From Bacillota bacterium (GTDB lineage Bacteria; Bacillota; Clostridia; Christensenellales; CAG-138), in NCBI GenBank assembly GCA_023426265.1, contig JAFABA010000078.1, positions 1 to 6,628 of the forward strand: a DNA stretch of 6,628 nt. Direction: 5' to 3'. The translations under genes were made by a program, and so were the position numbers. This document shows, piece by piece, positions 5,724 through 6,628 of the stretch; position 1 is the first letter of the stretch; each line of letters opens with the position of its first letter. The notes beneath the pieces were generated by a model that searched no databases, was not told the DNA's origin, and saw only the letters and a list, made by a program, of their open reading frames with translations.

Positions 5724-6628
5724 TCAATAACCAAGGTTGCGTTCGATCACACTGCCGTCTATGGCGTTAATGGTAAGGATAGCCCGGTACGCATAATCGG
5801 TTTCCGAGGAGGCGTCCATCCGATGACCGTTCTTCGCATTGAGTGCTTCAACATCCTCTTGATTGTAATGGGTCACCGATTTCCCGTAAAAATCCCATAC
5901 CGGCACTATCATATAGTCCGCTGCGTCTTTTGCCCTTACCCTCATATATCCAAGCTGCGCTTTTCCCACAGAGAGCTCTATCCGATCTGTTTTAACGGTT
6001 TCATATTTCGCTCTTTCCGCATCAATCAAATACGCATATTGCACCTTACTCTGCTCCATCGCCCTTGCGGCGACCGTCTCAAAGGGCAGCAGCGCAACAT
6101 TGCCGTTCACTTTATCTCCAATCGCAGTATTGCCCTTCCAGAAAACGTTCGCAATCCCGCTGTCATCCACGATCACCATGATGCGTTCATAATCGGGCGG
6201 CATCACGTTGACCTGATCTTCGCCATCTATACCAGGCTGATCAATAGGGGTGTAGGTAAAAGGAATCCCGTCGAGTACCCTTGTAAACACGACGGAGTAG
6301 GCCATCGTGTTTTGATACTCCTCCGTACCGATGTCATATTCGCTGCCCAGACGTGTCGTTTTCCCGACTGCCGCAACCTTGAAATCCTCTGCGCCCATAT
6401 TATGGACCAGTTCACTGGCAAGGCTTATCGCCTCTTCCCTCGTGGTTTTGATGGGCAACTCCTCCGCCGGGCGGCCAAACCCGTTGTAGATATAACTGAC
6501 GCCATCGATAAATTCCATGCCGCGGGAATATCCGCTTTCATCGATTTTCGAAACATGCAGTGTGGCAGGGAGCGGTTTCCCCAAATCGGCCTTTACATAG
6601 AGCGCGTCAGCATTTGAATACTCGGCGG
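5724..6628 (-). CDS. C-terminal part of a putative DUF6034-like lipoprotein, first copy of the array
   Basis: The frame is open from the window edge to TGA at 5726-5724, giving 300 visible residues from the first whole codon (6626). No start is visible. A TTG at 6584 has no binding site and the reading continues upstream of it, so the gene is 5'-truncated by the window. The visible part matches the C-terminal half of the next gene. It has a helix-strand unit at 61-92 (TTREEAISLASEL and on), strand AYSVVFTRVLDGIP (109-122), MPPDYERIMVIVDDSGI (142-158), VALLPF (177-182), PVWDF (242-246) and LTINAIDGS (284-292). By homology I expect a signal segment, lipobox and linker in the missing N-terminal half, but this cannot be seen. 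It is followed 17 bases later by the next paralog, consistent with one operon whose promoter lies outside the window. Confidence 0.85.
   Translation of the reverse strand, partial: AEYSNADALYVKADLGKPLPATLHVSKIDESGYSRGMEFIDGVSYIYNGFGRPAEELPIKTTREEAISLASELVHNMGAEDFKVAAVGKTTRLGSEYDIGTEEYQNTMAYSVVFTRVLDGIPFTYTPIDQPGIDGEDQVNVMPPDYERIMVIVDDSGIANVFWKGNTAIGDKVNGNVALLPFETVAARAMEQSKVQYAYLIDAERAKYETVKTDRIELSVGKAQLGYMRVRAKDAADYMIVPVWDFYGKSVTHYNQEDVEALNAKNGHRMDASSETDYAYRAILTINAIDGSVIERNLGY

Noticed and set aside
5707..5727. TTG at 5727 as the start of the second array gene
   Set aside because: It overlaps the TGA of the previous gene and lacks an upstream binding site. ATG 5706 has AGGAG at 7 bases and brings the lipobox cysteine to residue 58, as in its neighbour.

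Overview
The window holds five protein genes, all read from the minus strand, and no RNA gene, mobile element or CRISPR array that I can see. The reading order is from high to low coordinates. Two genes are cut by the window edges. The organism is most likely an anaerobic gut-type Clostridia (Bacillota) of moderate GC. This is an inference from strong AGGAGG-type ribosome binding sites and from lipoproteins whose mature N-terminus starts CQPTP, a style I associate with uncharacterised secreted proteins of Christensenellales/Oscillospirales-like bacteria.

From 6628 down to 602 lies a tandem array of four related genes: a 5'-truncated one (5724-6628), then 4069-5706, 2332-4053 and 602-2281. The three complete proteins are 545-573 residues. 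Each has a positively charged cytosolic N-terminal stretch, one hydrophobic segment and a lipobox cysteine at residue 58-60, followed by a Pro/Thr/Glu-rich linker and a large extracytoplasmic domain. All four end with the same signature: a PxW strand (PAW or PVW), a variable stretch, then INA(I/V/L)DGS. I read them as members of one uncharacterised lipoprotein family, probably DUF6034, though I could not search for it. The two downstream copies (602-2281 and 2332-4053) are close duplicates, while the two upstream copies form a more diverged pair. Gaps of 17, 15 and 50 bases with a Shine-Dalgarno sequence in each suggest one operon.

Below the array, a 73-base gap (529-601) contains a perfect 26-bp palindrome at 560-585 with no T-run on either side. 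It is a candidate operator or 3'-end/processing element. Then comes an AT-richer gene (1-528) for an unrelated small lipoprotein with a short conventional signal peptide, cut at its C-terminus by the window.

No enzyme, transporter or regulator is recognisable. The best description is a surface-anchored multi-paralog lipoprotein locus of unknown function. The features worth pursuing are the tandem expansion, the unusually long cytosolic N-regions with Cys/His clusters, and the palindrome. There is no stretch over 300 bases without a gene.
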